64,000 bases of DNA, taken from positions 558,001 through 622,000 of the forward strand of contig WBMQ01000013.1 in assembly GCA_016630905.1 (NCBI GenBank), in the 5' to 3' direction. Made by a program: the position numbers and the translations under genes. This DNA is from Capillidium heterosporum. Lineage: Eukaryota > Entomophthoromycota > Entomophthoromycetes > Entomophthorales > Capillidiaceae. Shown here one piece after another: positions 12,634 to 24,546 of the stretch; position 1 is the first letter of the stretch, and every line of letters starts with the position of its first letter. A model generated the notes under the pieces. It was not told the DNA's origin, made no database searches, and worked only from the letters and a program-made list of their open reading frames with translations.

Positions 12634-14190
12634 ATGTTGAGATTGACTCGAAAGTTGCGACCTATAAACTTGTTTTCTGTTAGAAAGTTTTCAAGGTAAG
12701 GAGCTACATGCATATTGTATTAATTTTTTGTTTACTAGGACCTTTTCTAGCAACCCAACCCTGTACAAATCCAGCCATGAATCCCTCTCTGAGGTGGCTG
12801 AACCCACCGAGTACAAAGTCGAGCCTAACTCCTTATCCGCCTTTACTGAAGAGGAGCTGATGCTCAAGGAAGTCGGTAAGTCTCTATCCTCATATACGTC
12901 CATCTAACTACTTGCTTCAGTTCAAAAGTTGGCGACCGAGAAGATCTACCCCAAAGTTCGCGAGATGGATGAGAACGAACAAACCGATCCCGAGGTCTTC
13001 AAGATGCTGTTTGACAACGGAGTACCTTTAAACCTTTAGTTTCCAAAAACTAACCTATGTCATAGTTGATGGGAGTAGAGGTCGATACCGAGTATGGTGG
13101 GTCAGGATCCAGCTTCATGTCCACCGTCCTAACTATTGAAGAATTGGCAAAGGTAGACCCTTCCATCTCTGCAAACTGTGGTATCCACAACACCTTGGTC
13201 AACAACCTGTTCTCCAAGTACGCTAACGAAGACCTCAAGCAAAAATATCTGACAAAGTTGGCAACTTCGAAGGTGGGATCCTTTTGTTTATCAGAGGCAA
13301 CCTCGGGATCCGACGCCTTTGCTTTACAGACTAAGGCAACCAAGGAGGGAGATTATTACATCTTGAATGGCTCCAAGCTTTGGATCACCAACGCCGACGA
13401 AGCGGAAATTTTCTTAGTGTTTGCCAATGTAAATCCAGAACTCGGCTATAAGGGTATCACTTGCTTCGTGGTGGAGAAGGATATGGGAGTTCAAGTTGCC
13501 AAGAAGGAGAAGAAGGTAAGTAAGGACGACGTTTAAGTTTTTAATTCCTTTAAAGTTAGGAATCCGGGCTTCATCGACCTGTGGATTGTCCTTCGATAAC
13601 GTCAAGGTAGGTTTTGTTAAGTAGAAAAGCACCTAAACTCGAAATTTTTGATAGGTTCCCGCTTGCAACGTCCTCGGAGAAGTTGGTCACGGCTACAAGT
13701 ATGCCATCGGTATTCTGAACGCTGGTCGTATCGGTATAGCTTCCCAGATGATTGGTTTAGCTCAAGGAGCCTTCGATTCTGTACTACCCTATCTCTTCGA
13801 ACGTAAACAGTTTGGCCAAGCTATCGGTACCTTCCAGGTACTTTTACCTAATCAGCCTTTATTAACCTTTTAAAGTCCATGCAGCATCAGTTCGCTCAAG
13901 CTGCTACCGAAATTGAAGCGGCCCGTCTCCTTGTCTACAATGCAGCTCGCTTACATGGTGAAAACAAGGATTATGTCCACCAAGCTGCCATGGCTAAGTT
14001 ATATGCTTCACAAGTAGCTCAGAAGGTGAGCTCTCAGGCGGTAGATTGGATGGGTGGTGTAGGCTTTACTAGAGATTTTATGGCCGAGAAATTCTATAGA
14101 GACAGTAAGATTGGGTCCATCTATGAAGGCACGTCCAATATTCAGTTGAGTACTATAGCTAAGGTCTTGGAGAAACAGTACAATCAATAA
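12634..14190 (+). CDS. ACADSB: Short/branched-chain acyl-CoA dehydrogenase
   Basis: FAD enzymes of this family dehydrogenate 2-methyl-branched or short acyl-CoA in mitochondrial isoleucine or fatty-acid breakdown. The N-terminus [20 protein letters not shown] is Arg-rich without acidic residues, as in a mitochondrial presequence. Seven exons join in phase. Motifs in order: [31 protein letters not shown] (FAD and substrate contact), [47 protein letters not shown] and the catalytic-Glu loop [16 protein letters not shown] near the C-terminus. Length is typical of the family. No frame disturbance is needed. The assignment to ACADSB rather than another short-chain member is by overall similarity. 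Confidence 0.93.
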
Positions 14191-15306
14191 GTAAATTATT
14201 TTGCTTCTTGAAGCCTCTTGAGTACTTGCTATTAAAACTTTATTGTTAACGTTTTGATATGTTTATAAATGGATATAAATATTTTTAGTATATAGAAGCT
14301 TATCCTTATTGGTATAGAATATAGGGATTTATACAGTGATTTGGCTTATATCAGTTACACTTGATATGATGAAAAGCTTGACTATAGTTTGCTTTGAGGC
14401 TGGGGCAATATAAATACTTAAATATCTCGGCTACTATTTACCTTTACTTTTATTCCGCTTCCTACTTGGAATCCAACCACCTGTAGTGTTATAGACAAAG
14501 CAGTGAAAAGATGGTAATTGATAATTTGAAGAAATACATAAAAAATAATTTAGAAATAGGTGATAATCTCTCTATCGATTACTATACAGCTGTACCCTTT
14601 GTAGAGTCTTATCTACAGTAAATTTAAATATATTTTTCAGTATATCGTTTATCCAAGTAACCTAAGATGGATTGATAGATTTATTGAATTGTTTAAAATT
14701 GCAAGTTTGATGCAAAGTAATTTATAGTTACTGGACAGAAAATTCAGAACTATGCAATTTTATAACTTCATTAAATCGCTTTTTCTGTTTGTTGGCTGTT
14801 TATATTAAATAGGTATCAACAATTGCACAACTAAAATTTTGGAAAGTGAAATTGATAGTTTTATAGGCATCAACAAACTAGATTCCTAATCTAAACCAAT
14901 ACTGTTCTTGTAAAGAACTACATCTCTATCAGGCTAGGTAAAGCAGAACTCTTTATTTTATCTTCTGAGTCTATTTCTCGGATAGGATTGATACTTTCAA
15001 ATGCTTAACTTGTAAATTTACTTCTATTATATATAAACGAAGCAGCAGCTTTGTTATTAAATATTTTAATCAATAAAAAATTTCAAAGGCACAATCCCTA
15101 TTCAACTTTGAAACTTTTTACTAACCCTTTTGGAAAGTGGGGTAACTTCCATTTACAATTTCCCCAAACTTTTATGATCAAACATCAGCCTTTTGAAAAA
15201 TGAAAATAAACCTATTATATCAGTATACAATTCTTTTCTCAAACCATAAGTCCACTATATTATTTAGAGAAATTTTAGATCAAGTTAATCGAAGACGACA
15301 ACAACC
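14191..15306. other. Intergenic, no gene seen
   Basis: AT-rich 1.1-kb spacer upstream of the NADPH oxidase gene. No supported frame, repeat or RNA gene. Confidence 0.45.
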
Positions 15307-17031
15307 ATGACAAAAGACATTGCCGCTATCCCAAAATCAACCTTCCAGCAAAAGCTCTACAACCTGCAACGAAAGATCTACTTTTTACTCCGAAACGACA
15401 AAACTTTCCCTATCTTATTTATCCTCCTTCAACTAGCTATTCTCACTTTAAGTAGCTACAGTTACTACGTGTCACCGCAGCATACCAACCTACGTAAGAA
15501 CCTGGGGTTAACTTTTGTGCTAGCTCGAGGCAGTGCCTTAGCTATACATATCAACACCTCCTTAATTCTGATCCCTATTTCCCGGAATCTAATACGATTC
15601 CTACGATCGACTTATTTGAACCGTTTAGTAAACTTCGATTCCAACATCCAACTCCACAAATATCTGGGCTACAGCTGCACTCTGCTAAGTTTAATCCATA
15701 CCGGATGCCACCTTAATAACTTTTATGTTTTGGGAGCAAAGGCCGACAGTAATAATGGAAGAAATTTCTGGTTCTACAACTTTCAAACGGGACCCGGATT
15801 AACAGGTTGGCTGATGTTGGTATGCCTACTGTTGATCTTTGTAACATCCATAAAACGTATTCCGCAGCTACAACTTCGAGATCTTTTACTTCACCCATCA
15901 CCTCTTTCTCATCTACTTTTTGATATTTTCCATCCACGGATCTTTCTGTCTCCTCAAAACCGATTCCAGCCCCTACTGCTCGAAAGATGGCTCCCAGTTT
16001 TATAAGTTTATGGCCTTCTCTTTGACGCTGTACTTAATCGAACGCTGTTTGCGGGAAGTTCGAGGGTTCCAACTAGTTTCCATAACTAAGGTAGTGGTGC
16101 ATCCTAACCAGGTCGTCGAACTGCAGTTTGAAAAATCTACATCCCTAAAAGTTAAACCTGGGCAGTGGTTGTATTTGAACTGCCCTGTCGTAAGTTTGCA
16201 TCAGTGGCATCCATTTACTATAACTTCGGCCCCTGAGGAAGGGTATCTATCAGTACATATTCGAGTTGTTGGTGACTTTACTAAGAAGCTAGCAAAGTGT
16301 GTCAGTTCCGATAGTACTGCCACGAAAGGCCTACCCAAAGTTTCGATCGACGGACCATTTGGATCGGCTAGTGAAGATGTTTTTGATTACAGGGTGGCTG
16401 TACTTATTGGGGCTGGGATTGGCGTCACACCCTTCGCTTCAATATTGAAATCGATATGGTAGTACTAAGCTGTGTGTAGTTTTACTAATGTTTTGATATA
16501 GGTATCGAGTTAACTATCCCCAATCCACTTCCAAGTTGAGCAAGGTGTACTTTGTGTGGATCTGTCGTGATAAAGAGGTAACTATAAATAAACTCACCAT
16601 ACCCTAATGCAAAATCTCAATTTTAGGCCTTCGAATGGTTCCATGACTTGTTAGAAGCTATAGAAGCTGAAGATTTAGACCAGTTCATCGACATTCAAAT
16701 ATTTATGACGGGCAAGCTGCAGCTCGAAGAGACGAAAGAACTTTTACGTAACCATGACCTGGATTCTAAAGACCCATTGACGGGGTTGAGAAGCACTACC
16801 AACTACGGCCGACCTAATTTGGAACAGATGCTGCTGAGTTGGCGAGAAAAGCACCCTGACGTCGATATTGGAACTTTCTTCTGTGGTCCGTACGGCTTAG
16901 GCAATCTGTTGAGGGAGACGGGCGATAGGCTGAATTACTTGAATGACGGAAATAGAGCCAGGTTCCATTTCGGCAAAGGTATGTAGTTTTTATATTTTTC
17001 AAAGGTACTAACTTAAGTAGAAATTTTTTGA
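15307..17031 (+). CDS. noxA: NADPH oxidase, NoxA/gp91phox type, with one +1 frame change
   Basis: A membrane flavocytochrome that passes electrons from NADPH through FAD and two haems to oxygen, making superoxide; in fungi it serves development and signalling. Four to six membrane helices come first, with haem-binding histidines in HKYLGYSCTLLSLIHTGCH and later in FYFTHHLFLIYFLIFSIHG. FAD binding is in WHPFTITSAPEEGYLSVHIR and NADPH binding in VLIGAGIGVTPFASILKS. The family C-terminus is HFGKEIF, completed by an intron 16979-17020 and a 3' exon ending at 17031. No EF-hands precede the core, so it is NoxA/NOX2-like. Between SIKR and RSYNFEIF the frame must move +1 (near 15862, ATT C CGC) in the middle of a conserved helix junction where an intron is not plausible. 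Confidence 0.92.
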
Positions 17032-17155
17032 AAGAGGGTTATCGATTTCATTATCAGTATATAATAGAAGCTATAGTATAATAAACTGCATTCAATTATC
17101 CTTATTTAAAAACTATATATAATCCAAAAAACAATTATTTAATTACTTTTCAAAG

Positions 17156-18193
17156 CTACTGCTGTCTTTGGAAGGAACTTCCCTGGAAAAACCAGTCGAT
17201 GGAATCGACACAACCCTTACCGGCCTCCTCCTCAGTATCCTCAGGGCACTGTCCAGTGATGAAGAGAGTCTTACCGTTTTTACCACCAAACTCCAAGTTG
17301 GTAGGTCTAGGGAAGCTGGTGGCAATTCTGGCAATTACTCTAGCATCCTTGTTGAAGACGACAACCTGCTTGCCAGAGTGTCTAGTTACGAATAAATTGC
17401 CTCTGACATCGAAACGCATACCATCGATATCGTTGGCGACACTACCATCTACATTGTTAAAGTCGACAAACAACTTCTTGGACTTGAAACCTCCGCTATT
17501 GTAATCGATCTCATACTTCCAGATCTTCTGCTGGACTGATTCCCAGTCCTTGGAGTAGGATTCCGAGACGTATAAAAACTTGTCGTCGGTAGAAAGTTCA
17601 ACACCGTTGGTACGACCCATCAAGTCGAAACGTTTGGGAGGCTGACCAGGTCTACAGATCCATACGTCACCGTCACCGTTGACGTTGTTAGCCTGATACC
17701 TACCACCTGAAGTGAAGATAACACCGGATTTACTTACAGTCAAGTCGTTAGGTTGGATCATCTTAGGATCGGCGCAAGCAATTTCCGATTTGAGGTTGGT
17801 AGTACCTTGAACTTTAGATAGCTTGAGAACGCGGTGCTTGACGGCGTCAGCTACGTAGAAGTTACCGTTGATGACTCTAATACCGTTAAGATAGGCGTCG
17901 GCGTTGGGATCTTTATACATCAACTTCTGAGTAGGGTAGACTTGACCGAACTGGAACTTGGTGGTTACGCTACCGAAGTTGGTGGCGTAGACGTTGCCTT
18001 GCTTGTCGACAGAGGCACCTTCAATGTTGGCTCCGAAGTTGGACTTGGAGCGGGGGATGTAGGGTCTGGCCTGCAGTTGGTAGCATCGACTGTCGTCGTA
18101 GTTGGCTTCGGCCAATTCAGTAGTTTCGACCACGGCACTCAGGAGGCTGGATTGAAAACAAAGAGGGAGTAGTGTTAAATTATGGAGCTTCAT
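17156..18193 (-). CDS. SMP-30/gluconolactonase-like secreted protein, copy 2 (intact)
   Basis: A single exon of 345 residues: a signal peptide (MKLHNLTLLPLCFQSSLLSAV) followed by a six-bladed propeller of the SGL family. Visible repeat and metal-site blocks are FGANIEGASVDKQGNVY, MIQPNDLTVSKSGVIFTSGG, GRTNGVELSTDDKFLYVSES and DIDGMRFDVRGNLFVTRHSG. A C-terminal pair of cysteines (GQCPED.., GKGCVD) may form a disulphide outside the cell. The gene runs convergently to NOX, whose stop lies only about 125 bases away. Its codons end in C or G more often than those of most neighbours, suggesting good expression. It is the intact counterpart of 5094-6130. A function as a lactonase is a family-level inference. 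Confidence 0.88.
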   Translation of the reverse strand: MKLHNLTLLPLCFQSSLLSAVVETTELAEANYDDSRCYQLQARPYIPRSKSNFGANIEGASVDKQGNVYATNFGSVTTKFQFGQVYPTQKLMYKDPNADAYLNGIRVINGNFYVADAVKHRVLKLSKVQGTTNLKSEIACADPKMIQPNDLTVSKSGVIFTSGGRYQANNVNGDGDVWICRPGQPPKRFDLMGRTNGVELSTDDKFLYVSESYSKDWESVQQKIWKYEIDYNSGGFKSKKLFVDFNNVDGSVANDIDGMRFDVRGNLFVTRHSGKQVVVFNKDARVIARIATSFPRPTNLEFGGKNGKTLFITGQCPEDTEEEAGKGCVDSIDWFFQGSSFQRQQ

Positions 18194-18284
18194 AGTTAAG
18201 TTGGAAATTAAAAAGATGAAAGGTGAAAGTTTGGAAATGGATGCTGACTTTTATTATCTGGAAAATTTCAGGTATAGGAGGAGC

Positions 18285-18304
18285 GGGTGACTTGGAGGTC
18301 ACCC
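18285..18304. promoter_or_regulatory. Inverted repeat upstream of SMP-30 copy 2
   Basis: GGGTGAC, six bases, GTCACCC forms a perfect 7-base inverted repeat about 92 bases upstream of the start codon. It stands out from an AT-rich background and looks like a dimeric-factor site. No equal was seen upstream of copy 1. Confidence 0.45.
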
Positions 18305-19657
18305 TTCAAATTTAGATTCGGTCAGGAATTTCGTAAAAATGTATCAGGAGATTTGAACTATTACCAAATTTGGAATTAGACCGTTGATCTAATTAATTGT
18401 ATCTTCTTACGTTCAAGATTATCTGTCTATATAAGTCAAATAAAGTTTGAAGTTTCTGGACATATAATTTGTATCAAACCTACATATTTTATATTAGGAT
18501 CGGAAATGCACACTCAATGTGATCAAAATTTATCTATAAAACTCGACTAGCTAACTAATAATATAGTAATTTCCGTATTGATTCTGCCCACGTTAGGATA
18601 AATATTCCATGGAACTGGAGAAAAGCTATTACTGCAATAAATTTATGTAGTGAAATCTGTTCCTTGCAACACACATCAGCTCCCTATGACTCAGTTAAGG
18701 AAGTGAGCGCTTACAGGTATCTAATTTGCTTTACTATCTTTAAAGGCCACTTATAGAGCCGCTATTATATCCCCATCAACTTAGATCCTTTTTTTATTAG
18801 AGGAAAGTTTTGGACTTCTTTGTATTCCTTTTCGTATTCAGGTAGCACTAAAGTTTATGCAGAGCTGACTATTTAGGTAGTAAATTTAAGTATATTTTAT
18901 AGATAGTTAGACACAAACTTCATAGAAGTTGAATAGGATATTCCTAACGAGCATAAATAATAACACAAGTCCAATTGAAAATTTTTGCTCTTTAAGCATC
19001 TCGTTTCTACTATATTACTTTAGAGAACTAGATATATATTTTAAGTATTTGTGATTAATTTCAACCTAAAGTGTTAATCATCTGGGCTTTGACGTTGATT
19101 GAGCTTACCAATATATAACGTTAGAACTTCTCAATTGGATACCAATGATCCATGCATCCAGATGAATTGGTGGATCTCTTCTGTGATCTACATATTGATG
19201 GCAGGATGGCTTTTTGAGTTCCCTTAGCTTTCCTCTTCCAAGGAAGCTGTGCAGCTTTATTCCGATATGTCTAAAAGTAAATATGACTGTAAGCTACTTT
19301 ATTGCTAAACCTTTCCTCTCTCTGATGCCTTGGTAGACTGCTTGGTCCAATGTAACTTTCCTCCTCTCTACCTGACAGCTTCTTTTTATTAATAAATAGA
19401 TTGGGGCTTGGTAAACTAAGTTCATATAATCAAAATTCAAGAAAAAGGATGTTCTTCAAAGTACTTTGAATTCTTTAAATCAAATTTAAACTTGGAATAT
19501 TTGGATGACAATATGCATATTGATGCTTAATACATCTGCTATTTAAACTTCTTGTAGTTAATATAAAGGATGGATTTGAAATTTCATATAATAAATTTAT
19601 TTGATATATAAAGCTGCACTTATACAATCCCGATCATTCAGTAGAGCGCCATAGCCT
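18305..19657. other. Intergenic, no gene seen
   Basis: AT-rich spacer between the minus-strand SMP-30 and PRXL2 copies, about 1.35 kb against 0.45 kb in the first pair. No frame or repeat is supported. Confidence 0.45.
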
Positions 19658-20371
19658 TCAATGGTCTATGGAAGCGTAGTTCTTCAAGACGATCCCATCA
19701 TAATCTTCGCCAATATCCTCTACATCCCCACCAATGGCAACTACGATATCTTCCAACTTTGGAAAGGTAGCCAACTTGTTCGGTTTGAAAGTAAATAATA
19801 GCTCTTCTTTATCTGGTGCTATAACAAAAGTGCCACCCAATTGCATAGGATCTCCCCTCGACGTATCCTCAATAAACTTCTTTTTGGCTATGTAATCGTC
19901 GATCAACTTGAACCTGTTGGACATCAGATCCTTAGTAAACTCAACAAGACTTAATCGTCGCAATCCTGCAGCCTTGTAGACTACGCGATCAGGATCGATT
20001 AGTATATCCCACTTCCAGTATCCACAGCTGACAAAGGTTTTGAGGTCTAAATCTTGAAAGGCCACTCCAACTAGCTTGACATTCAAATTGGCTAACATGT
20101 GTTCGATACGTAAGAAGCTACGTGCTTCGTACCGGCATAGTGCACAGCCTAACCGGGGTAAGACTTTGAGAATGACGATGCTATTCTTCCATTTGGTGTC
20201 GAGTATAACTGGTTCACCGTGAGGGTCATATACAGTCAAATTGTCAAAGGTAGATTTGGTAATAACTGGCCGGCTTTTAAATAATTTTGTCTTAACAGTA
20301 CATTTGGCTGAGGTTTCGATGTTGTCGGGTACTACCGCCACCTTTCTTAGTATGTCAAAATTTAATGGCAT
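19658..20371 (-). CDS. PRXL2/AhpC-TSA-like thioredoxin-fold protein, copy 2
   Basis: Single exon, 237 residues, the same length as copy 1 at 6584-7297. It keeps the redox motif PRLGCALCRYEAR and the stretch DLDLKTFVSCGYWKWDILID unchanged, with an extra conserved Cys in SCGYWKW. Differences concentrate in the N-terminal 40 residues and the C-terminal tail. Family and role are as for copy 1; a thiol-based antioxidant is the likely general function. Confidence 0.85.
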   Translation of the reverse strand: MPLNFDILRKVAVVPDNIETSAKCTVKTKLFKSRPVITKSTFDNLTVYDPHGEPVILDTKWKNSIVILKVLPRLGCALCRYEARSFLRIEHMLANLNVKLVGVAFQDLDLKTFVSCGYWKWDILIDPDRVVYKAAGLRRLSLVEFTKDLMSNRFKLIDDYIAKKKFIEDTSRGDPMQLGGTFVIAPDKEELLFTFKPNKLATFPKLEDIVVAIGGDVEDIGEDYDGIVLKNYASIDH

Positions 20372-21127
20372 TTTGAAAATGTTTGAAAGTAATGTATAAT
20401 TAGCTTGACATTTTGTTTTAATAGATGGTTATTGGAAAGGGATCTCCTTAATATAATAAACTTAGATCACTAAGGACAAAGTTGCTTAGACAAAGGAGTT
20501 TAAATAGAGTTCAATAAGGTTGTATAAGCTCCTTGATGTGCATTACTAATACTACAATAATGTATATATCAGTATGGAACTTGATACAATCGAAAGGATG
20601 CACCATATTTCATAAATCGAATCTCTAGCATTTAGATTCAGTTGGTGAATTCTTTGACTGGACAGTAGGTTCACCATCTCAATAGAAGGATAAATTTAGT
20701 AGTTTATCAACTTTAGATTCACCTGAAAACAAAATTGTAAAAACTCAATGGCACTAGAGATGATTGTATGTGCCTAATTTTCCTTTGATGTTTACCTGAA
20801 AGTAAAACTATAAAGAATAGATCTATAACTATACACAGTATCTGTTTAGTTAAATACTAGATTTTGCCATCCCTTTTAAAATATAAAATTACCAAAAAAT
20901 AACAAGAGTATGTTAGTCATTTTAAAAAGCTGTATACCCAACAAAGTAGTAAAAGTGAGAAATATACTAGAGCAAAATTTTAAGGATGGAATTACATTAG
21001 ATATCTAAATGTCAACCATTTTATATAAAAGCACATGGTTATAATTTACTGCAAGGTTGGAATACTTATCTTAGCATCATTAAAGTAGATCACACACCGA
21101 CAGCACCATACTTAATTTTGATATAGC
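20372..21127. other. Intergenic, no gene seen
   Basis: AT-rich 5' region of PRXL2 copy 2 and 3' region of ATG18. No frame or repeat is supported. Confidence 0.45.
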
Positions 21128-22690
21128 TTAGTCGAACAACATACCGGCGTTAATTTCATCACTCGACTCTAACAGACTAGAGAAGTATTTAGTATAAGTT
21201 AGCTTTAGAAATTTAGGGTACCTGTACTGCCTCTGCAACACGCATTCACCTCCATTCTCAAGGTCGATATTGTACTGATAGAGGTACCCCTCCGAAGTTA
21301 TAACCATGGCCTGGGGGGTAGTGCTTTAAACAAAGTTAGTTTATTTTCTGTTAGAATTTAAAGAAGCTCATAAAAGTAAAAAATCAAAGACTTACTTGCT
21401 GAGGGCGACGAGGCTCTGAGTACCAGCAGCTTGCAACTTGAGAAAGGCAAAATCTCGGGTGGGTTCAAACATCTCGGTTAGGGCTCCCGGTAGGTAGCTG
21501 CCGACACTACTGGCCAAGTTGATACCGATACGCGAGTGAAAGGAAGTGCGCCGTCCCACTGTACCTTTGTCGTCGCCGTTTGCTCGTGAAGTAGGGGCGC
21601 GGTTACTGTCGGTCAACCTAAAGATGTGTACGGTATCGCTATCACTGGATACGCTCAATAACGTGCTGACCATATTAAATGAGATGGAGTAGATTTTGGC
21701 TGGATAAGTGCCCCTTCGAAATTGGTGGACCTTCTGTCCCGAAGGTAAAGCGAATACGCGAATGACGGTACCCTTTCCAAAAGTAAGAAAGATGTACATA
21801 TACTTAAATTTACTTTCTCCGACGCGGTAGCCAGTAATGTCCCATCGCTATTGATACTCATGAAGCTGAGGGGGGTTTTGTGGGCTTGGATGACGTTGGC
21901 TATTTGCAAAGTCAATGTGTCGAAGATAATCACTTCGCCGGTGGTTGCTACGTTACCACTGTCATTTTTTCCGTGGGCAGCTGGTGTCGAAAATGGTGAG
22001 GAGGGGGAGGGAGGTGGGGCTGGGTACGCCAAGTAGCAGTTTTCACTGGAAGGGGATAATGCACCAATTGCTATATTATATAAACCCAATTTTCATAGAG
22101 TTGGAAAATTAGCTAGCACTAAAAAATTTACCTCGTGGGTTGGAACCGGTCTCGATCGTATGGATCAATTTCATGTTACCCATATCATAAACAAAAATCT
22201 GTTCCTCTAATATGACGACCGTACGCTTCCTGTTGAGTTTGACGGAAAGTATGGTGGTGGGAAAAGTAAGCTTCACAGATGGTTGATTCCCTCTAAAACA
22301 AAAATGAATTCAATAAATTTTTCAAAACATTTGAAAATAGTACTTTGGTGTTGTAAATCTGCAATCTACGCGGTGAGAAAGCTGGAGTATCTCCAGCACC
22401 TACAATAGCTACTAACGAAGTATTGAACAACATCTCTACTATTCCGATACCTCCTTCACCTACAATTTTTAAACTTTAAAAAGCGGTTGAAATTAGATGC
22501 TTACTTTTACTGTAACATTTGCCAAATGGGTCGCAGTTGTATAGCTTGTACCCATGTTTGTTTCCAACTGAGATGCAGCTAATTTATAAGCAGAATTTAT
22601 AAGTACGGTATAGTTGAAATTTAGTTACCTAAAGTCTTGGTTGTAATTTATAAATAATATCTCGTTGCTCGTGTTGTTAGTTATGTTCAT
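21128..22690 (-). CDS. ATG18: ATG18/WIPI-family PROPPIN
   Basis: PROPPINs are seven-bladed WD propellers that bind PI3P and PI(3,5)P2 in autophagy and vacuole membrane traffic. The spliced product starts [20 protein letters not shown] and runs through [48 protein letters not shown] and [20 protein letters not shown] to the diagnostic lipid-binding motif [17 protein letters not shown]. An intron at about 21786-21826 explains the change of frame between ATASEK and GTVIRVF. A Ser/Arg-rich loop follows ([16 protein letters not shown]), and the last exon ends AGMLFD at 21128. Eight or so exons, all joining in phase. ATG18 against ATG21/HSV2 cannot be settled by eye. Confidence 0.92.
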
Positions 22691-23765
22691 GTTGATTGTA
22701 ATTGACAAAAAATATTATGGGTGGTAAGCTTGGCTAGTTTATCTAAGTTCAAATTCACTTGGAAAATTAGTTTGAAGTGATTGGAAGTTGATCGGTTCAA
22801 GTTTGAAGCAACAATCGGAAACGTCATAGTAAAAGTTGGAAGAAACCAATTTGGACTTTTGCTTACCATAGGTACATATTCGAAATATACTTTATCTAAC
22901 TAAATTAATGTAGTACGTGGAGTTTTTATACTATTGCTCATGCTAGGAGATAGCTTATATGTGTCTAAATTTATATGTAGAAAGAAGTAGTAAAAATTTA
23001 AAGGACATACTCTTATTTGCTTACATCAAGTATACACACTTTAGTAGATCTTAATAGAGAAGCTTTTAGTTTATGGAGCTACTACATTTTAGTAAAATTA
23101 TAGCGAAAGTTTTAAAGTTAACAGCTTTTACAAACTTTATATTTTATTTTCAGCTAGGAGACTTTTCATAAATTCTATAGGAATAATAAGAAACATTTCT
23201 AAACTATCCAACAACTATATAAAAAATTACATATACCATCCATTATGTCAAAGAGTAGATACATTTGTACAACAAATTCATGGTAGCAATACACTTTCAA
23301 TCGGTTCTTGGAAAGGCTTTTAGATCCTTTAAGTTCAAATAAAATACTTGTTATAAAGCTTCCAAGAAGGTATAGAAAGCTGCTAGCAAAAATCTAAACA
23401 GAAAGCAAACCTAAGATAGGTAAACTTTGTAAAGATATGGCTGCCAATTGTGCTATTGAATACTCAAGAAGAGTATGAAGTACTAGGTTTAAATTGGAAA
23501 ATAACTGTAGAAGTGGAAGTATATATTAAAGAAATATGTCCAGAATATAGCTGATCTTTGAATGAAAAAGAAAACTATATATATATAAATTTTATCACCT
23601 ATTCGGCTATGATGGCTCATCTACCTTTACCAATAAAAATAGTTTCGAAACCAAATCTAATCCACAATAAAGCCTGTTATCTTTCCAAGCTTTCTATATA
23701 TTTTCTTACGGTGTTGAAATCTTAAAAAGCAAGTTCAATTTAAATAATACTATACTAGAACTCTA
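22691..23765. other. Intergenic, no gene seen
   Basis: AT-rich spacer between ATG18 and the unknown minus-strand gene. A 60-codon frame at 22687-22869 is not supported. Confidence 0.45.
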
Positions 23766-24546
23766 CTACAACAGATTGGGCTGCAAGTTATCGATAAGTA
23801 GCTCCAATTTGTTCTGAGTAAAGTTTTCTTCCTAAAAATATCAAAAGTTAGAAAGATGCTATGATTTATTTCGAATAAAAGCCATTACCTGTCGCAAAAC
23901 ATCCAAATCGTCAGCAAAATCATCAGGCAACTTGAGCTAGGTACTGGCTAGTTTCATCCTTTACATTTGGAGTTGAACTTTCAATACCAGTCTAAATTAA
24001 ATTTATAAATTAGAAAAACCCATTTCAGCTAAAAAATTTACTTTAATTAGTTGGTTCTCATCTTTATACCTATTATAACGCCAGGTTTGATAGAAGTTGG
24101 ATATGTAGAAATAAAGTTGGTGAAATTGGGCTTCCGTTATACTTTCTTTCTCATCGATTTGTCTAGTAAGCTACAAAATCAAAATAACCATTAGTAGTGA
24201 AAAATAGCAAATTAGTTACTTCTTTAGGATAGGGAAGTTCTAACCTTACTACTATCTTGTAGAACTTATTATATAGGGCTAGTAATTCATCTTTGCTACC
24301 GCTGGTTGTCAAAAAGTCATCATTATTCCAGCATTCTATAAAATATGTAAGTAAATAGGAAGAACAATTATATGTACCTAAGTATTGCAATTGAATGGAT
24401 TTATGTAGCTCTTCAAGTTGACTTTCAACTGTTCAAAAGGATATGGTTAAATTTAAATTTAAAATATGTTGATTACGTTGAGAAGGTGTAAGGTTGACAT
24501 CTATCTCTGAGTTGGGGTCTAGTTTGCTTCGTTTGACTTTTACCAT
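23766..24546 (-). CDS. Unknown spliced gene, helical protein of about 180 residues, with one +1 frame change
   Basis: I do not recognise the family. Exons separated by 40-50-base GT..AG introns join in phase from MVKVKRSKLDPNSEIDVN through QLESQLEELHKSIQLQYLE, DELLALYNKFYKIVVRL and QFHQLYFYISNFYQTWRY. The predicted protein is mostly amphipathic helix with a basic N-terminus, as in small subunits of nuclear complexes (inference only). In the penultimate exon the zero frame ends GTT GCC TGA, whereas the +1 frame runs on as DDFADDLDV, splices in phase into QEENFTQNKLELL, and ends at TAG at 23766. The change would leave the T at 23925 unread. Six consistent introns make a real gene likely even without a homologue. 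Confidence 0.6.

Noticed and set aside
21786-21826. Frame change in ATG18
   Set aside because: Explained by an in-phase intron between ASEK and GTVIRV.
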